The translations under genes and the position numbers were made by a program. The notes beneath the pieces were generated by a model. That model had not been told where the DNA came from. It saw only the letters and a program-made list of their open reading frames with translations, and did no database searches. Below, piece by piece: positions 34,084 through 44,207 of a DNA stretch of 64,000 bases. Numbering within the stretch: position 1 is the first letter of the stretch; every line of letters begins with the position of its first letter. Origin of the DNA: Parabacteroides sp. (lineage in GTDB: Bacteria > Bacteroidota > Bacteroidia > Bacteroidales > Tannerellaceae); assembly GCA_017481945.1 (NCBI GenBank), contig JAFUOJ010000021.1:1-64000 (forward strand). The letters are read 5' to 3'.

Positions 34084-34091
34084 CAAAGTTA
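34084..34091 (-). promoter_or_regulatory. -7 box of NTase-HEPN gene
   Basis: TAACTTTG on the minus strand matches TAnnTTTG and lies 20 bp before ATG 34064, inside the 53-bp gap after sbcC. This gene is therefore transcribed apart from sbcDC or in addition to it. Confidence 0.5.
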
Positions 34092-34117
34092 AAGATACTT
34101 TCTCCATTTTGCAACAA

Positions 34118-37090
34118 TTATATAAATTCAAGATAACTTCTACCATTTCCGGAACGATTTACTGATATACGAACAGGTATACGTTCCGTCATCTCTTGAA
34201 CATGCGATATCACTCCAATCTTACGTCCTTGTGTCCGCAAACTCTCCAAGGCGTCCATAGCAACTCGGAGTGTCTCTGCATCCAAAGAGCCAAAACCTTC
34301 ATCAATAAATAGACTTTCCACTTTGATTCGGTTGGAAGAAAGCGAAGACAAGCCTAATGCCAAAGCCAAAGAAACCAAGAAGGATTCCCCACCTGAAAGA
34401 CTATGTACTGTCCTTATTTCATCGCACATATCCCGGTCTATAACCTGTAAAGCCAATGTATCCGGTACACGCTCCAAACGATAACGATGTGTCAATTCTT
34501 TTAACTGTACATTCGCATAATTTAACAGCACATCCAATGTATAACCTTGGGCTATCCGACGGAACTTACCCCCATCTGCCGAACCAACCAGTTCATTCAG
34601 CTTCGCCCAACGTTCGCTTTCCACACGTGACTTCTCTAATTCCTTTTGAAAACCGGCAATCTTTTTCTTATTCTCCTTTTGAGTACGTAAATGGAAATTC
34701 AGTTCGTTTTTTTCTTGGGTCACCTGCTGTAAATTTTCATCCAACGAGAGACCATTTGAAGCAGCCAAATAGTCCGTATTCCACCGAGTAAAAGTATCTT
34801 TTCTTAGTGCTAACTCTTTGGTTTGTTCCGCCAAGTCTTTTGTTATCTGTTCGACAGTACCCCGGGTCTGTTCGACTGCAGTAGTTTGTTCTACCTGAGT
34901 TACCTGTAATTTCTTCAAGCGTTCTTTTAACTGTTCCATCTGCAAGGTATATGCTTGCTCTACCTTATCGGCAGGACGACCATCCAATAGTTTTCCCCGT
35001 TCTGTTTGCAAAGCGACTAAAACAGCACGAGACTTCTCCGCCTGCTCCATAGCCTCTTTATACAGTTGTCCGACATTGGGAAGAAAAGAAGCGAGCGATT
35101 CACAAGCAGCTTTCTTGGCACTCTGTTGTTGTTCCAACTGTATAAGTATCTCCGTATTCTCATGCCACTGTCGAGCAAAGTCAACCAAAGTCTTTCGAAA
35201 AGCAGCCGGTTCCAATTTCCAAGTACTTTGCCAATCACTACTTCCAAACAAACCATCTGCTACAGAGAGTGCTTGTGCTAACTTCTCTGTCTGTTCTTTT
35301 AGAGAAATTTCTTCACGTTCCAGCTGATTTATCAGCAATTGTCGTTGATTGTCAGTTTCTTTATAAGCTGTTTCACTCTCGGCAACTTCCTTTTGAACAA
35401 GAAGCAATCGCTGTTGCAGTTCCGTCAACTGACGAGTTTTTACTCCAAATGATTCCTTCTGTTTAGAAAGTTCCTGAAATTGCAGTGTCAAAGAAGCAAT
35501 AGCAGTAGACAATTTATTGGTGATTGATTTCTCGACAAATGGATGATGGATACTACCGCAGACCGGACAAGGTTCTCCCTCCTGTAACTTCTCACGAAGT
35601 TCTTTGATACTACCGGATGACACCCAACGTGCTTGCTCCACCAGTAAACGTTCCCGCTCCTCTCGTACTTTCTCTATTTGGGAATCTAAAGATTGACTGT
35701 CAAAAGATTTTAATTGGTCTCCAAGTATCCGATATTCCTCTTCCGTCTGTTTAATTTTTAATTGCTTACTGACAACTGTCTGTTGCAACTCAGATAAATG
35801 TTTCTTCAGCTCCTCTCTCTTTTTTTGAAGAGTTACAATCAAACGATTACTTCCATCCATCTTTGAACGAGCGTCCGAAGCCATATCCAAATGAAGTAGC
35901 AGCGTAGATAACTGTTCAGCAATAGTTTCTTTTTTCTTGTAACGTTCCCGCCAAGCCGATAAACGAGTTATTTCCTCTGCCTCCTTTCTCTGTTGTTGAA
36001 GAGCTTCTTGATATTTATTTTCTGCATCTTTCTTTCGAGAGGTAGCCTGCTTTAATTGTTGCTCCGAGGTAGATAAGTCGCGCAGGGCCGCTTCTAACTG
36101 AATATCCAACTTACGTGCTTGCAAAAGTTCCTGTTGAAGTACTTTATAATTTACTTCAAACTGTCGCTGTTCTTCTAATCCCTTATCTGTTTCTTGTTGT
36201 ATAGCAGCCAGGGAGTGAACCAGACGTTCTAACTTTTCCGTCGCCTCCTTTTGTTGTCCTTGACGAGTTACGATCTGCTGTTCTGCCGAACGAACTGCCT
36301 CCTGTAAGGTTTGCCGTTCTGCTCTTGCTTTCTCCAATCGTTGTAACTCTTTTTCTACCTCAACCAATCGGGTTCCTTTATGACTCTCTTCCTCCTCAGA
36401 TAATAATTCAACACCTTGTATCTGCTGTTGAATCAAATCATAAGCTTCCTTTGCTCGGGCACTCTTTTCGTATATTTTACGAGAGATATTTGAATAAAGT
36501 TCCGTACCCGTCAGTTTTTCCAACAAAGAGGCCTTCTCACCCTGTTCCGCCTTTAAAAAGGTCGAAAAGTCATTTTGTGCCAATAAGACCGAACGAGTAA
36601 ACTGCTCAAATGTCAAACCGACTAACTCTATAATACGGGCTTGCAGCTCAGAGCGAGTACCCTGCTCCTCCATCTCCTTATCTATATTAAAAAGGGAAAG
36701 ACGAGGATTCTGCAAACGACCGTTTTCCTTGTCGCGGGCTCTGGATACTGACCAGCGGCTCCGATACCGGCTACCATTGAGGGCCATAAAATCAACTTCC
36801 GCATATCCGGAAGCCGTTCCTCGGCGCAGAAGAAAACGGGGGTCACTTTGGGACAACTGTTCGTTGCAAACATCTTTCAGTTTAACATTGTATTCCTTCG
36901 CCTGCTCCGTACGCGGTGTACGAGCAAATAATGCCAAGCACATGGCGTCCAAGAGCGTGGATTTTCCCGCTCCCGTCGGTCCACAAATGGCATAAATACC
37001 AGCAGAGCACAAAGGTTCTTTCGTAAAATCTATTTCAAAATCTCCCTCTAAAGAGGCTAAATTTCGCCCACGTATTGCCAATATTTTCAT
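34118..37090 (-). CDS. sbcC: Exonuclease subunit SbcC (Rad50-like ATPase)
   Basis: A protein of 990 residues: Walker A GPTGAGKST at about 36-44, long heptad coiled coils, a zinc hook CPVCGSIHHP near residue 505, then a second coiled coil. The C-terminal lobe has the signature LSGGESFLVSLALALGL and Walker B LFIDEGFGSLD. With SbcD it forms a nuclease that opens DNA hairpins and protein-blocked ends, relevant in a genome segment rich in palindromes. It overlaps sbcD by 4 bp. Confidence 0.95.
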   Translation of the reverse strand: MKILAIRGRNLASLEGDFEIDFTKEPLCSAGIYAICGPTGAGKSTLLDAMCLALFARTPRTEQAKEYNVKLKDVCNEQLSQSDPRFLLRRGTASGYAEVDFMALNGSRYRSRWSVSRARDKENGRLQNPRLSLFNIDKEMEEQGTRSELQARIIELVGLTFEQFTRSVLLAQNDFSTFLKAEQGEKASLLEKLTGTELYSNISRKIYEKSARAKEAYDLIQQQIQGVELLSEEEESHKGTRLVEVEKELQRLEKARAERQTLQEAVRSAEQQIVTRQGQQKEATEKLERLVHSLAAIQQETDKGLEEQRQFEVNYKVLQQELLQARKLDIQLEAALRDLSTSEQQLKQATSRKKDAENKYQEALQQQRKEAEEITRLSAWRERYKKKETIAEQLSTLLLHLDMASDARSKMDGSNRLIVTLQKKREELKKHLSELQQTVVSKQLKIKQTEEEYRILGDQLKSFDSQSLDSQIEKVREERERLLVEQARWVSSGSIKELREKLQEGEPCPVCGSIHHPFVEKSITNKLSTAIASLTLQFQELSKQKESFGVKTRQLTELQQRLLLVQKEVAESETAYKETDNQRQLLINQLEREEISLKEQTEKLAQALSVADGLFGSSDWQSTWKLEPAAFRKTLVDFARQWHENTEILIQLEQQQSAKKAACESLASFLPNVGQLYKEAMEQAEKSRAVLVALQTERGKLLDGRPADKVEQAYTLQMEQLKERLKKLQVTQVEQTTAVEQTRGTVEQITKDLAEQTKELALRKDTFTRWNTDYLAASNGLSLDENLQQVTQEKNELNFHLRTQKENKKKIAGFQKELEKSRVESERWAKLNELVGSADGGKFRRIAQGYTLDVLLNYANVQLKELTHRYRLERVPDTLALQVIDRDMCDEIRTVHSLSGGESFLVSLALALGLSSLSSNRIKVESLFIDEGFGSLDAETLRVAMDALESLRTQGRKIGVISHVQEMTERIPVRISVNRSGNGRSYLEFI

Positions 37091-38328
37091 TGAGAAATCT
37101 CCTGTAAAACTTCATTAAACAGTTGTTCTAATTCTTCCGGTAAATCACCTCCGTAGCGGTTGGTAAAAGTGTACTGCAACATATCCAAAGGAGCAATCTT
37201 CTGTAAATCGGTATAAGATAATGGTTGCAAAGACTCTCCCTCCTTTTGAAGATAAGAAGGGACAATGGATGTCAAACGAACCGCTTTGTCTGCTAAAACC
37301 TCTTCAACCCGATGACGAAAACCAGGATTCGGCTCTGTCAATAGAACTTGTACCTCCACATAAGGCCATTGATTCCTATCCGTTTGCTCTTCAGCAGTAG
37401 GTAACTTTGACAATGCAGTAAGTACCTCTTCCGGCAATGCCGGTTTCTTTGGAATCCGCTGCAGACTCGTTTGCAAAGGGATCGGGAGCGATTTCCAATC
37501 CGATAGGCATCCGTTTTCAAGCGTTACGGCAACCACTTGATGATGATAGTGCTCTTCTGAAAAAGACATTGGAAGGGGACTTCCTGCATAACGCACTTGG
37601 TCTCTTCCTGCTACTCGCTGCGCTTTATGAATATGCCCAAGTGCTGTATAAGCCAATCCCTCATCAAAAGCATTCAAACCGACAGACTCCAAGCCTCCTA
37701 ATAGGGTTCGCTCACTTCGGTCATCCTCTGTAAGTTCAGCACCAATGACATGTAAATGTCCCATAGCCACAAGGGCTTCGTGAGGCTGTCGCAATGTCTG
37801 AGCATATTCATACAATTGATTATACATACGAGTAATACCCGCTACATAAGTATCCTTACCATTTTCAGAAGCCGGATAATCACCCTGCCGAAGATAAGGG
37901 ACAGCTAAACATAAAGCCTCTCGCCTCCCCTCTTTATTATAGAGAAGAACCAAAAGGGAATCAAAATCAATCTCGTATGAAGGGGTACGCGGGATAATCC
38001 CAACGATTGTCGTATGCAATTCTTCTAACAAAGGAATCGGAGCTTCTAAACGTGCTGCCGAATCATGGTTTCCGGCAATAATCACAATCTGCAAATAGGG
38101 ACACATCTGATTTGCTTCCCGCAAAAAACGGAAGAAACGCCGTTGAGCAGTTGCAGACGGATTAGCCACATCAAAAACATCTCCCGAAATCAATAAAACA
38201 TCTGTCTCCTGCTCCCTCAACGTCTGAATTAACCAAGAAAGGAAAGCCTCATGTTCAGCCTCTCGATCATACCCAAAGAAAGTTTGTCCCAAATGCCAAT
38301 CGGCTGTATGGAGTATGCGTAATGACAT
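37087..38328 (-). CDS. sbcD: Exonuclease subunit SbcD (Mre11-like)
   Basis: A protein of 413 residues with the calcineurin-like metallophosphoesterase motifs in order: HTADWHLGQTF (8-18), ISGDVFDVANPSA (about 46-58), GNHDSAARLEAP (about 87-98), GHLHVIGAEL and GHIHKAQRV. It is the nuclease subunit partnering SbcC. A promoter lies about 100 bp upstream. Confidence 0.95.
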   Translation of the reverse strand: MSLRILHTADWHLGQTFFGYDREAEHEAFLSWLIQTLREQETDVLLISGDVFDVANPSATAQRRFFRFLREANQMCPYLQIVIIAGNHDSAARLEAPIPLLEELHTTIVGIIPRTPSYEIDFDSLLVLLYNKEGRREALCLAVPYLRQGDYPASENGKDTYVAGITRMYNQLYEYAQTLRQPHEALVAMGHLHVIGAELTEDDRSERTLLGGLESVGLNAFDEGLAYTALGHIHKAQRVAGRDQVRYAGSPLPMSFSEEHYHHQVVAVTLENGCLSDWKSLPIPLQTSLQRIPKKPALPEEVLTALSKLPTAEEQTDRNQWPYVEVQVLLTEPNPGFRHRVEEVLADKAVRLTSIVPSYLQKEGESLQPLSYTDLQKIAPLDMLQYTFTNRYGGDLPEELEQLFNEVLQEISQ

Positions 38329-38429
38329 ATTATTTACATTTCATATTTATACTTGTGAGAGTATGTGCCTCCAATCCTCTACCTTAACTGTTCTCTTTTC
38401 ATTTTCGGATGAAGTCCAAAAATTTATAA

Positions 38430-38437
38430 CAAAGATA
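38430..38437 (-). promoter_or_regulatory. -7 box of sbcDC operon
   Basis: TATCTTTG on the minus strand matches TAnnTTTG, 102 bp before the sbcD ATG. The rest of the 38329-38630 gap holds only A/T-rich sequence and the pdxA terminator. Confidence 0.5.
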
Positions 38438-38573
38438 ATATGAAAAAGAATAATAAAGAAATTTTGTGTTTTCAATTGTTTATAAAATTCCAGTAAAAAA
38501 CGATTCAGCCCCTAGTATCAATAAGTCAACAAATATACGGACAAGTAAGAAAAAGACACCTATTATTAAAAAA

Positions 38574-38611
38574 TAAAAGGCATTCCCGTAAAGATTAACG
38601 GAAATGCCTTT
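38574..38611 (-). terminator. Terminator of pdxA operon
   Basis: AAAGGCATT/AATGCCTTT arms (38576-38584 with 38603-38611), extended inside by CCGT/ACGG. It is followed on the minus strand by TTTTATTTTTTA. Confidence 0.85.
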
Positions 38612-38630
38612 GACTTTACCTATTAAAAAG

Positions 38631-39728
38631 TTATTCCTCTTCTTTTGTTAAATCAAGCTTCTCATTATCCCCACCTTTATCAAAATACTGTTTGCGTAAT
38701 GGATTTGCTGTAGCTTCCTGATAGCGAATGCGATTTCGATAAATATCTAAAGCGGCATATAAAGCTTGACGAAAAGATTCTTCCGAAGCCACATTCTGCC
38801 CTGCAATATCATAAGCCGTGCCATGTGCAGGAGAGGTACGAATAATGGATAAACCTGCAGTGTAATTCACACCATCATCCATCGCTAAAGATTTAAATGG
38901 GGCCAACCCTTGATCATGATACATGGCCAATACGCCATCAAATTTATCGTACATTTGAGAACCAAAGAATCCATCAGCAGGATAAGGGCCAAACGACATA
39001 ACCCCTTTCTTTTCAGCTTCCTGCATAGCTGGAATAATAATATCTTGCTCTTCAGTTCCTAATAATCCGGCATCTCCTGCATGCGGATTCAAAGATAAGA
39101 CAGCAATACGAGGACGTATTATACCAAAGTCTTGCTTCAATGAATGATTAAAGATACGCAATTTTGAAACAATATCTTCCACCGTAATACTAGAAGCTAT
39201 TTGCGACACTGGTATATGCCCTGTCACCAAAGCAACACGCAAACTATCCTTCATCAAAATCATTAGAGCTTTTCTCCCTGTATTTCCAAAATTTTGCTCC
39301 AAATACTCTGTATGTCCAGGGAAATGAAACTGTTCATTTTGAATATTATGCTTATTGATTGGTGCAGTAACCAATACATCTATCGCTCCACGTTTTAAAT
39401 CGTTAACAGCAGCCTCTAATGCTTGATAAGCAGCGACTCCGGCAACTGAAGTAGAATGAGACAGTTCCACTTTTATCTCATCATCTACACAATTAATAAT
39501 ATTCACCCGGTTCTCTCCAGCGTCATCTGCATCAGCAATAATACTAAGGTTTATCGCTGGTAACTCTAAAGCTTTTCGATGATAAGCTGCAACTTTAGAG
39601 GAACCATAAATAACAGGTGTACAAAGTTCTGCTATGCGAGCATCAGACAATGTCTTCAATATAACTTCATATCCGATACCATTTATATCTCCATGAGTAA
39701 TACCTACTCTAATTAATTGTTCTTCCAT
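38631..39728 (-). CDS. pdxA: 4-hydroxythreonine-4-phosphate dehydrogenase
   Basis: A protein of 365 residues with the PdxA signatures: GDINGIGYEVILKTL near the start, FPGHTEYLEQ, the metal-binding LNPHAGDAGLLG and HDQGLAPFKSLAMDDGVN. It oxidises 4-phosphohydroxy-L-threonine in the DXP-dependent route to pyridoxal 5'-phosphate. It lies 17 bp after the DUF4837 gene and shares its promoter. The C-terminus has a short charged extension (KGGDNEKLDLTKEEE). Confidence 0.95.
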   Translation of the reverse strand: MEEQLIRVGITHGDINGIGYEVILKTLSDARIAELCTPVIYGSSKVAAYHRKALELPAINLSIIADADDAGENRVNIINCVDDEIKVELSHSTSVAGVAAYQALEAAVNDLKRGAIDVLVTAPINKHNIQNEQFHFPGHTEYLEQNFGNTGRKALMILMKDSLRVALVTGHIPVSQIASSITVEDIVSKLRIFNHSLKQDFGIIRPRIAVLSLNPHAGDAGLLGTEEQDIIIPAMQEAEKKGVMSFGPYPADGFFGSQMYDKFDGVLAMYHDQGLAPFKSLAMDDGVNYTAGLSIIRTSPAHGTAYDIAGQNVASEESFRQALYAALDIYRNRIRYQEATANPLRKQYFDKGGDNEKLDLTKEEE

Positions 39729-39745
39729 CTATTATGATATGTTTG

Positions 39746-40777
39746 TTACTTCTTTTCTGAAACATTTACATTTTCTGTAGCCTCTTCTTCAAACTCACCA
39801 GGCAAGCGCAGTGTATATAAAGCCGACTCCACTCGACGAATAAAGTTCCGCTTATCCGTTTCCGGAGCGAATACGAACCCTTCTACAACCACTACGCGGT
39901 TATTTTTCTCGTCCAAACGGGCGTGACTAACAAACGGACCACCCATCATATCTCCTTTCATATGCCACAAACCACGCAAAACGCCACAATATTTTCCATT
40001 TATAGTAGCCGGTGTATACGTAACCCATGCCGTATCGGTAGCCATATAAGAACCTGGGAAAGTTCCCGGCATATTTTGTTTCATCACTGAATCACGCTTC
40101 GCTATCAAATACTCTGCCGTAAATGTATTTTTATCTGTGTACGGAAAATCATAGATCACAATATCAGATCGTCCTGTATTCGCATTGTTGGAAGCCCAAA
40201 AGAATCCGGTTGTATCCCGATAATAGGTCATCGTACTTGGAGCCTTCAACTGTACATCAAAACGATCCTTTACATGATTCCAAACTACCATGCTATATTC
40301 TTTTTCCAATTGACTGATTGTACGTTTTCTTTCACACTGCGTAAAGAAATCAACTATATTTCTCGGATGAGCATTCACATATTCTAAAATCGACTCCTCA
40401 TCAGGTGCCGTCATCACCATTACTGTCTGCCCTTTAGCCCAACGGTTATTTTCATAATTCAAAGAGACTTTCGTGTACTGAGTTTTATCTACCTTTACAA
40501 TCAAAATATTGCGTACATAAGTCAACAAACCATTAAACTGATCAGGTGTAACATAAGTCACTTTAAAAGCAGGTTCCGCTTGTGGTAAACCAGGGACATG
40601 AGATATTAATTCTGCCCTAACGGCTCTCCCAGCCGGAGCCTCCCAAATAGACTTATCCATTGTAACAACAATCTCATATGCAAATCCAGTTGCATTTCGC
40701 ATTACAGAACCAGAATTACAAGAGGTCATTACCAAAACTAATGTAAAAAAGCCGATCAATAAAGAATATATTTTCAT
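39746..40777 (-). CDS. DUF4837 family lipoprotein
   Basis: A protein of 343 residues with a lipoprotein signal (VLVMTSC, Cys20). It contains the DUF4837 pattern (ATGFAYEIVVTMDKSIWEAP, about 30-49, and NNRWAKGQTVMVMTAPDEES). This family is limited to Bacteroidetes and usually precedes pdxA, as here. Function is unknown. Confidence 0.85.
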   Translation of the reverse strand: MKIYSLLIGFFTLVLVMTSCNSGSVMRNATGFAYEIVVTMDKSIWEAPAGRAVRAELISHVPGLPQAEPAFKVTYVTPDQFNGLLTYVRNILIVKVDKTQYTKVSLNYENNRWAKGQTVMVMTAPDEESILEYVNAHPRNIVDFFTQCERKRTISQLEKEYSMVVWNHVKDRFDVQLKAPSTMTYYRDTTGFFWASNNANTGRSDIVIYDFPYTDKNTFTAEYLIAKRDSVMKQNMPGTFPGSYMATDTAWVTYTPATINGKYCGVLRGLWHMKGDMMGGPFVSHARLDEKNNRVVVVEGFVFAPETDKRNFIRRVESALYTLRLPGEFEEEATENVNVSEKK

Positions 40778-40798
40778 ACGTATTTCAATTTTATTTTA

Positions 40799-40806
40799 CA
40801 AATATA
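40799..40806 (-). promoter_or_regulatory. -7 box of DUF4837-pdxA operon
   Basis: TATATTTG on the minus strand matches TAnnTTTG, 22 bp before ATG 40777. Confidence 0.55.
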
Positions 40807-40834
40807 GCTCTTTTCCCTTATCCTGAAGCCTTTT

Positions 40835-41866
40835 CTATACTTTTTGATTCTTCTTCGCAGTCGAAAGCATTCCACAAGCAGCGAATATATCTTCACCACG
40901 AGACGCTCGAATCGTACAAGTAATACCAGCAGCATTCAATGTATCCCTAAAAATCTCCATCTTTGTAATATCAGAAGTTTCCAAAGGCACATTGGGTATC
41001 GCATGGAAACGAATTAGATTCACTCGACAAGGAACTTTATTCAATAAACCAATTAAGGCCTTTGCATGTTGAAGATCGTCATTTAAATTTTTAAAAACAA
41101 TATACTCAAATGAAACTCGGCGTTGATGTGTAAAGTCATATTGCTTTATAGTTTCTATAACCTCACGTGCAGGAAAAGCTTTTTCCACAGGCATTAAAGA
41201 AAGTCGTTCTGCCGAATAAGGAGAATGTAAACTCACTGCTAAATGACAATCACTTTCCTCTAAAAATCGTTTTAACCCTTTTGCTACACCTATCGTAGAA
41301 ACAGTAATTCGTTTCGGACTCCAAGCATATCCATAAGAAGCCGTTAATATCTCTAATACTTTAAACAATTCACTAACGTTATCCAACGGTTCTCCCATTC
41401 CCATAAAAACCAGATTGGTTAATTGTTCCGTCTCCGGAAGAGATTGGATTTGATTCAAAATCTCATTAGCCGTTAAATTCTTCGTAAAACCTTGCTTCCC
41501 CGTCATACAGAAAAGACAATTCATCTTACAACCCACTTGTGAAGAAACACATAAAGTTGCTCGGTCTTCTGTTGGAATATATACTGATTCTACAAAATTA
41601 CCAGGTCCGGCAGGATATAAATATTTAATCGTACCGTCTATTGACTTCATAAAATCAGAAGGAGGAACAGCTCCAATCTCAAACTTTTCCTCTAATAAAG
41701 CACGTTTTGCAGCTGCAATATTTGTCATGGCCGCAATAGATGTTACCTTTTTCTTATACAACCAATCAGCTATTTGTTTGGCCGCATATCCAGGAAGCCC
41801 AACTTCTGCTACAACGTCCTTCAGTTCTTCCAAAGTCATGCCTAATAAACGTCTTTTCTCACTCAT
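40835..41866 (-). CDS. rlmN: Dual-specificity rRNA/tRNA adenine-C2 methyltransferase
   Basis: A protein of 343 residues of the radical SAM family. It has the cluster motif CKMNCLFC (CxxxCxxC, about 113-120), the family stretches SIDGTIKYLYP and FMGMGEPLDN, and the C-terminal catalytic cysteine region RASRGEDIFAACGML. It methylates C2 of A2503 in 23S rRNA and A37 of some tRNAs. It has its own promoter at 41891-41898. Confidence 0.95.
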   Translation of the reverse strand: MSEKRRLLGMTLEELKDVVAEVGLPGYAAKQIADWLYKKKVTSIAAMTNIAAAKRALLEEKFEIGAVPPSDFMKSIDGTIKYLYPAGPGNFVESVYIPTEDRATLCVSSQVGCKMNCLFCMTGKQGFTKNLTANEILNQIQSLPETEQLTNLVFMGMGEPLDNVSELFKVLEILTASYGYAWSPKRITVSTIGVAKGLKRFLEESDCHLAVSLHSPYSAERLSLMPVEKAFPAREVIETIKQYDFTHQRRVSFEYIVFKNLNDDLQHAKALIGLLNKVPCRVNLIRFHAIPNVPLETSDITKMEIFRDTLNAAGITCTIRASRGEDIFAACGMLSTAKKNQKV

Positions 41867-41890
41867 TTTCTTATTTCATTTCTTTTTTCG

Positions 41891-41898
41891 CAAAGATA
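41891..41898 (-). promoter_or_regulatory. -7 box of rlmN
   Basis: TATCTTTG on the minus strand matches TAnnTTTG, 25 bp before ATG 41866, immediately after the ppiD-like gene terminator. Confidence 0.6.
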
Positions 41899-41902
41899 TA
41901 AA

Positions 41903-41934
41903 AAAACCACCAATCGTATTCGACTGGTGGTTTT
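41903..41934 (-). terminator. Terminator of the coaX-to-ppiD cluster
   Basis: AAAACCACCA/TGGTGGTTTT arms (41903-41912 with 41925-41934), followed by further T residues on the minus strand. Confidence 0.88.
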
Positions 41935-41973
41935 CCTATTGATAACTTAACAAATCTATCGTAGAATATCCTA

Positions 41974-44112
41974 TTAATAGAAACGAATACGGTTATCAAT
42001 AACTTCTGCTTTATTAATCAAAGATTGGATAGCCTGATATCCGAAACGATAAGCATTAGCAGCGTCCAATGCTTGAATTTCATTCGCTTCGTTAAATTCT
42101 TTTGCGTCTTTATTCTTTTCAATTACTTTAAAGACGTACACACCGTTGTTACCTGCAATAGGAGCACTCAACTGATCAACTTGTGCCAAAGAAACCATTG
42201 CATTCAATTTTGGTTCGACACCAATACCTGCAATACGACGTGTTGAGAAACTTACAAACTTCACTGAATCAGCTGAAGCATTCATAGCCTGTGCATAAGC
42301 ATCAACAGAAGTCAAGTTCTTAGCAGCCAACTCTTGAGCAATCTTTTCACCTTTCTTCTGAGCGATTAATTCAGACTTCAACATTGGAGTTGCAGATTCA
42401 ACAGAACGATAACCTTCCGGTAAAGTTCCTTGAACAGCAGCAATCACAAACTTATCATCACATTCAAAGATCTCAGAAATATCACCTTTACTATTTTGGA
42501 ATGCCCAACGGATTACTGGACGAGAATTCTTAATAGAACCTACCATCTGGTCGTTCGCTGTAACTGTTACATTTGAAAGAACATTATAACCAGCTTCTTT
42601 AGCAGCTTCTTCCAATTTGTCTACATTCTGATTCTTTGAAATAAACTGATTTAACTCATTGTAAATATTACCATAGGTCTTTGTACTTGGAGATACAGTC
42701 ATATCAATATCAGCCACTTTATACTTATCAATGTTAGCAGTTTTATCTGTAACCTTAATAATATGTGTACCATACAAAGATTTTACAATTGCATAGTTAT
42801 TAACCGGAGTTGAGAAAACAGCTTTCTTAAAGTCTTCGTTTACCCCTCTCAATGCAGTAGCTTCAGTAAACCAACCTAATTCGCCACCATTTGCTGCTGC
42901 CTGATCAACTGAAAATTCTTTTGCCAAAGCAGCAAAATCACCACCTTTCTTCAAAACATTCAATAAACTATCAGCTTTAGCTTGAACAGCAGCGTCATCA
43001 CCTGTATTTGCCAACATTATATGACTTACCTTAATTGAGTCAGGAGCAACAGTCTTATCTACCAATTTAAATAATCTGTGCTTATCATTTTCAAATACCG
43101 GACCATAGATATCACCTACAGCAGCTGTTTTAACAAACTGTTTCATTTCCGGATCTAATGCTTTTTCAGAGAAGAAAGCATCTAAATAAGGAATTTCTGA
43201 GTTCTCAGCAACCAAATCAGCCACATTTGTAGTAGAAGCTAATTCACCTTTTAATGCTTCTATCTCAGAACTTGCCTTATCATAATCATCCTGGCTCGGA
43301 CGAATATCCACAGCAATATACTTGATTACTTTACTTTCTTTCTGTTTGAACAACTCTTTACGTTGATTATACAACTTCTCAATATCGCTCTTACTTACCT
43401 GAATTGTTGAATCAGGAATAGAAGCATACGGTTGCATAGCATAAACAATATCTGCACTTTCTACAGAACCATCAAATGCGTCTTTTGCATCCAATTTATT
43501 AGCAGAAATAGCCTTACTTAACAAAGTAGTATATTTCTGTTCTAAACGCTGACGTTTAATATTCTTTTCCCAGAACATCCAGAATTGACGAGCTTGCAAC
43601 AACTGAGCCTGTTGATCAGCAGGATAACTTGCGATATTGTCATCATCAATCGTTTTCAAGAAGTTCAATAACACAGTTTTATCAAACGCACCTGTTTGCG
43701 GATTCACAAACATCTGCATTTGTTGAATCATCGGAGAAATATTTTCACCTTGAACCATATCAAACAATTCTTCCGGACTAACAGTCATACCCAATGCAGC
43801 AGTAGCTTCGTTTAACACGATATCCTGTACCATACCATCGAATACAGATTGACGAATCTGAATCTGATATTCTTCAGGTAAACTGGAAGATCCAGTCTGC
43901 ATTTTGTACATTTCAGTCATCTCATCAATACGATTCTGAAAATCCTGAATTTTAATAACTTCTCCGTCTATTTCAGCAATAGTTTCCTGTGATTGTCTGA
44001 AATAAGTAGAACCGGAATTCAAAAAGTCTCCAATGATAAAAGCGAACAATGCCACCCCTACAACAAGTACGAGTAGTCCCGCTTTGCTTCTGATTTTTTC
44101 CAGCGTAGCCAT
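41974..44112 (-). CDS. PpiD-like membrane-anchored peptidyl-prolyl isomerase
   Basis: A protein of 712 residues. A single N-terminal transmembrane helix (LLVLVVGVALFAFIIGDFL, about 13-31) precedes a SurA_N-like helical domain, a parvulin domain (about 340-450; IKVSHIMLANTGDDA to LYGTHIIKV) and a second degenerate rotamase-like region. It should assist folding of exported and outer-membrane proteins at the inner membrane. It is last in the envelope cluster. Confidence 0.9.
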   Translation of the reverse strand: MATLEKIRSKAGLLVLVVGVALFAFIIGDFLNSGSTYFRQSQETIAEIDGEVIKIQDFQNRIDEMTEMYKMQTGSSSLPEEYQIQIRQSVFDGMVQDIVLNEATAALGMTVSPEELFDMVQGENISPMIQQMQMFVNPQTGAFDKTVLLNFLKTIDDDNIASYPADQQAQLLQARQFWMFWEKNIKRQRLEQKYTTLLSKAISANKLDAKDAFDGSVESADIVYAMQPYASIPDSTIQVSKSDIEKLYNQRKELFKQKESKVIKYIAVDIRPSQDDYDKASSEIEALKGELASTTNVADLVAENSEIPYLDAFFSEKALDPEMKQFVKTAAVGDIYGPVFENDKHRLFKLVDKTVAPDSIKVSHIMLANTGDDAAVQAKADSLLNVLKKGGDFAALAKEFSVDQAAANGGELGWFTEATALRGVNEDFKKAVFSTPVNNYAIVKSLYGTHIIKVTDKTANIDKYKVADIDMTVSPSTKTYGNIYNELNQFISKNQNVDKLEEAAKEAGYNVLSNVTVTANDQMVGSIKNSRPVIRWAFQNSKGDISEIFECDDKFVIAAVQGTLPEGYRSVESATPMLKSELIAQKKGEKIAQELAAKNLTSVDAYAQAMNASADSVKFVSFSTRRIAGIGVEPKLNAMVSLAQVDQLSAPIAGNNGVYVFKVIEKNKDAKEFNEANEIQALDAANAYRFGYQAIQSLINKAEVIDNRIRFY

Positions 44113-44157
44113 TTATTTTTATCTATTTTTAAATTTATTATTTCTCATTTAAGGGCA

Positions 44158-44165
44158 CGAAGATA
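44158..44165 (-). promoter_or_regulatory. Possible -7 box before ppiD-like gene
   Basis: TATCTTCG on the minus strand, one mismatch to TAnnTTTG, 45 bp before the ATG at 44112. Confidence 0.35.
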
Positions 44166-44207
44166 CAAAAAAAAGAGATTGCTACATCTTTTTATGCCCT
44201 TTTTTAA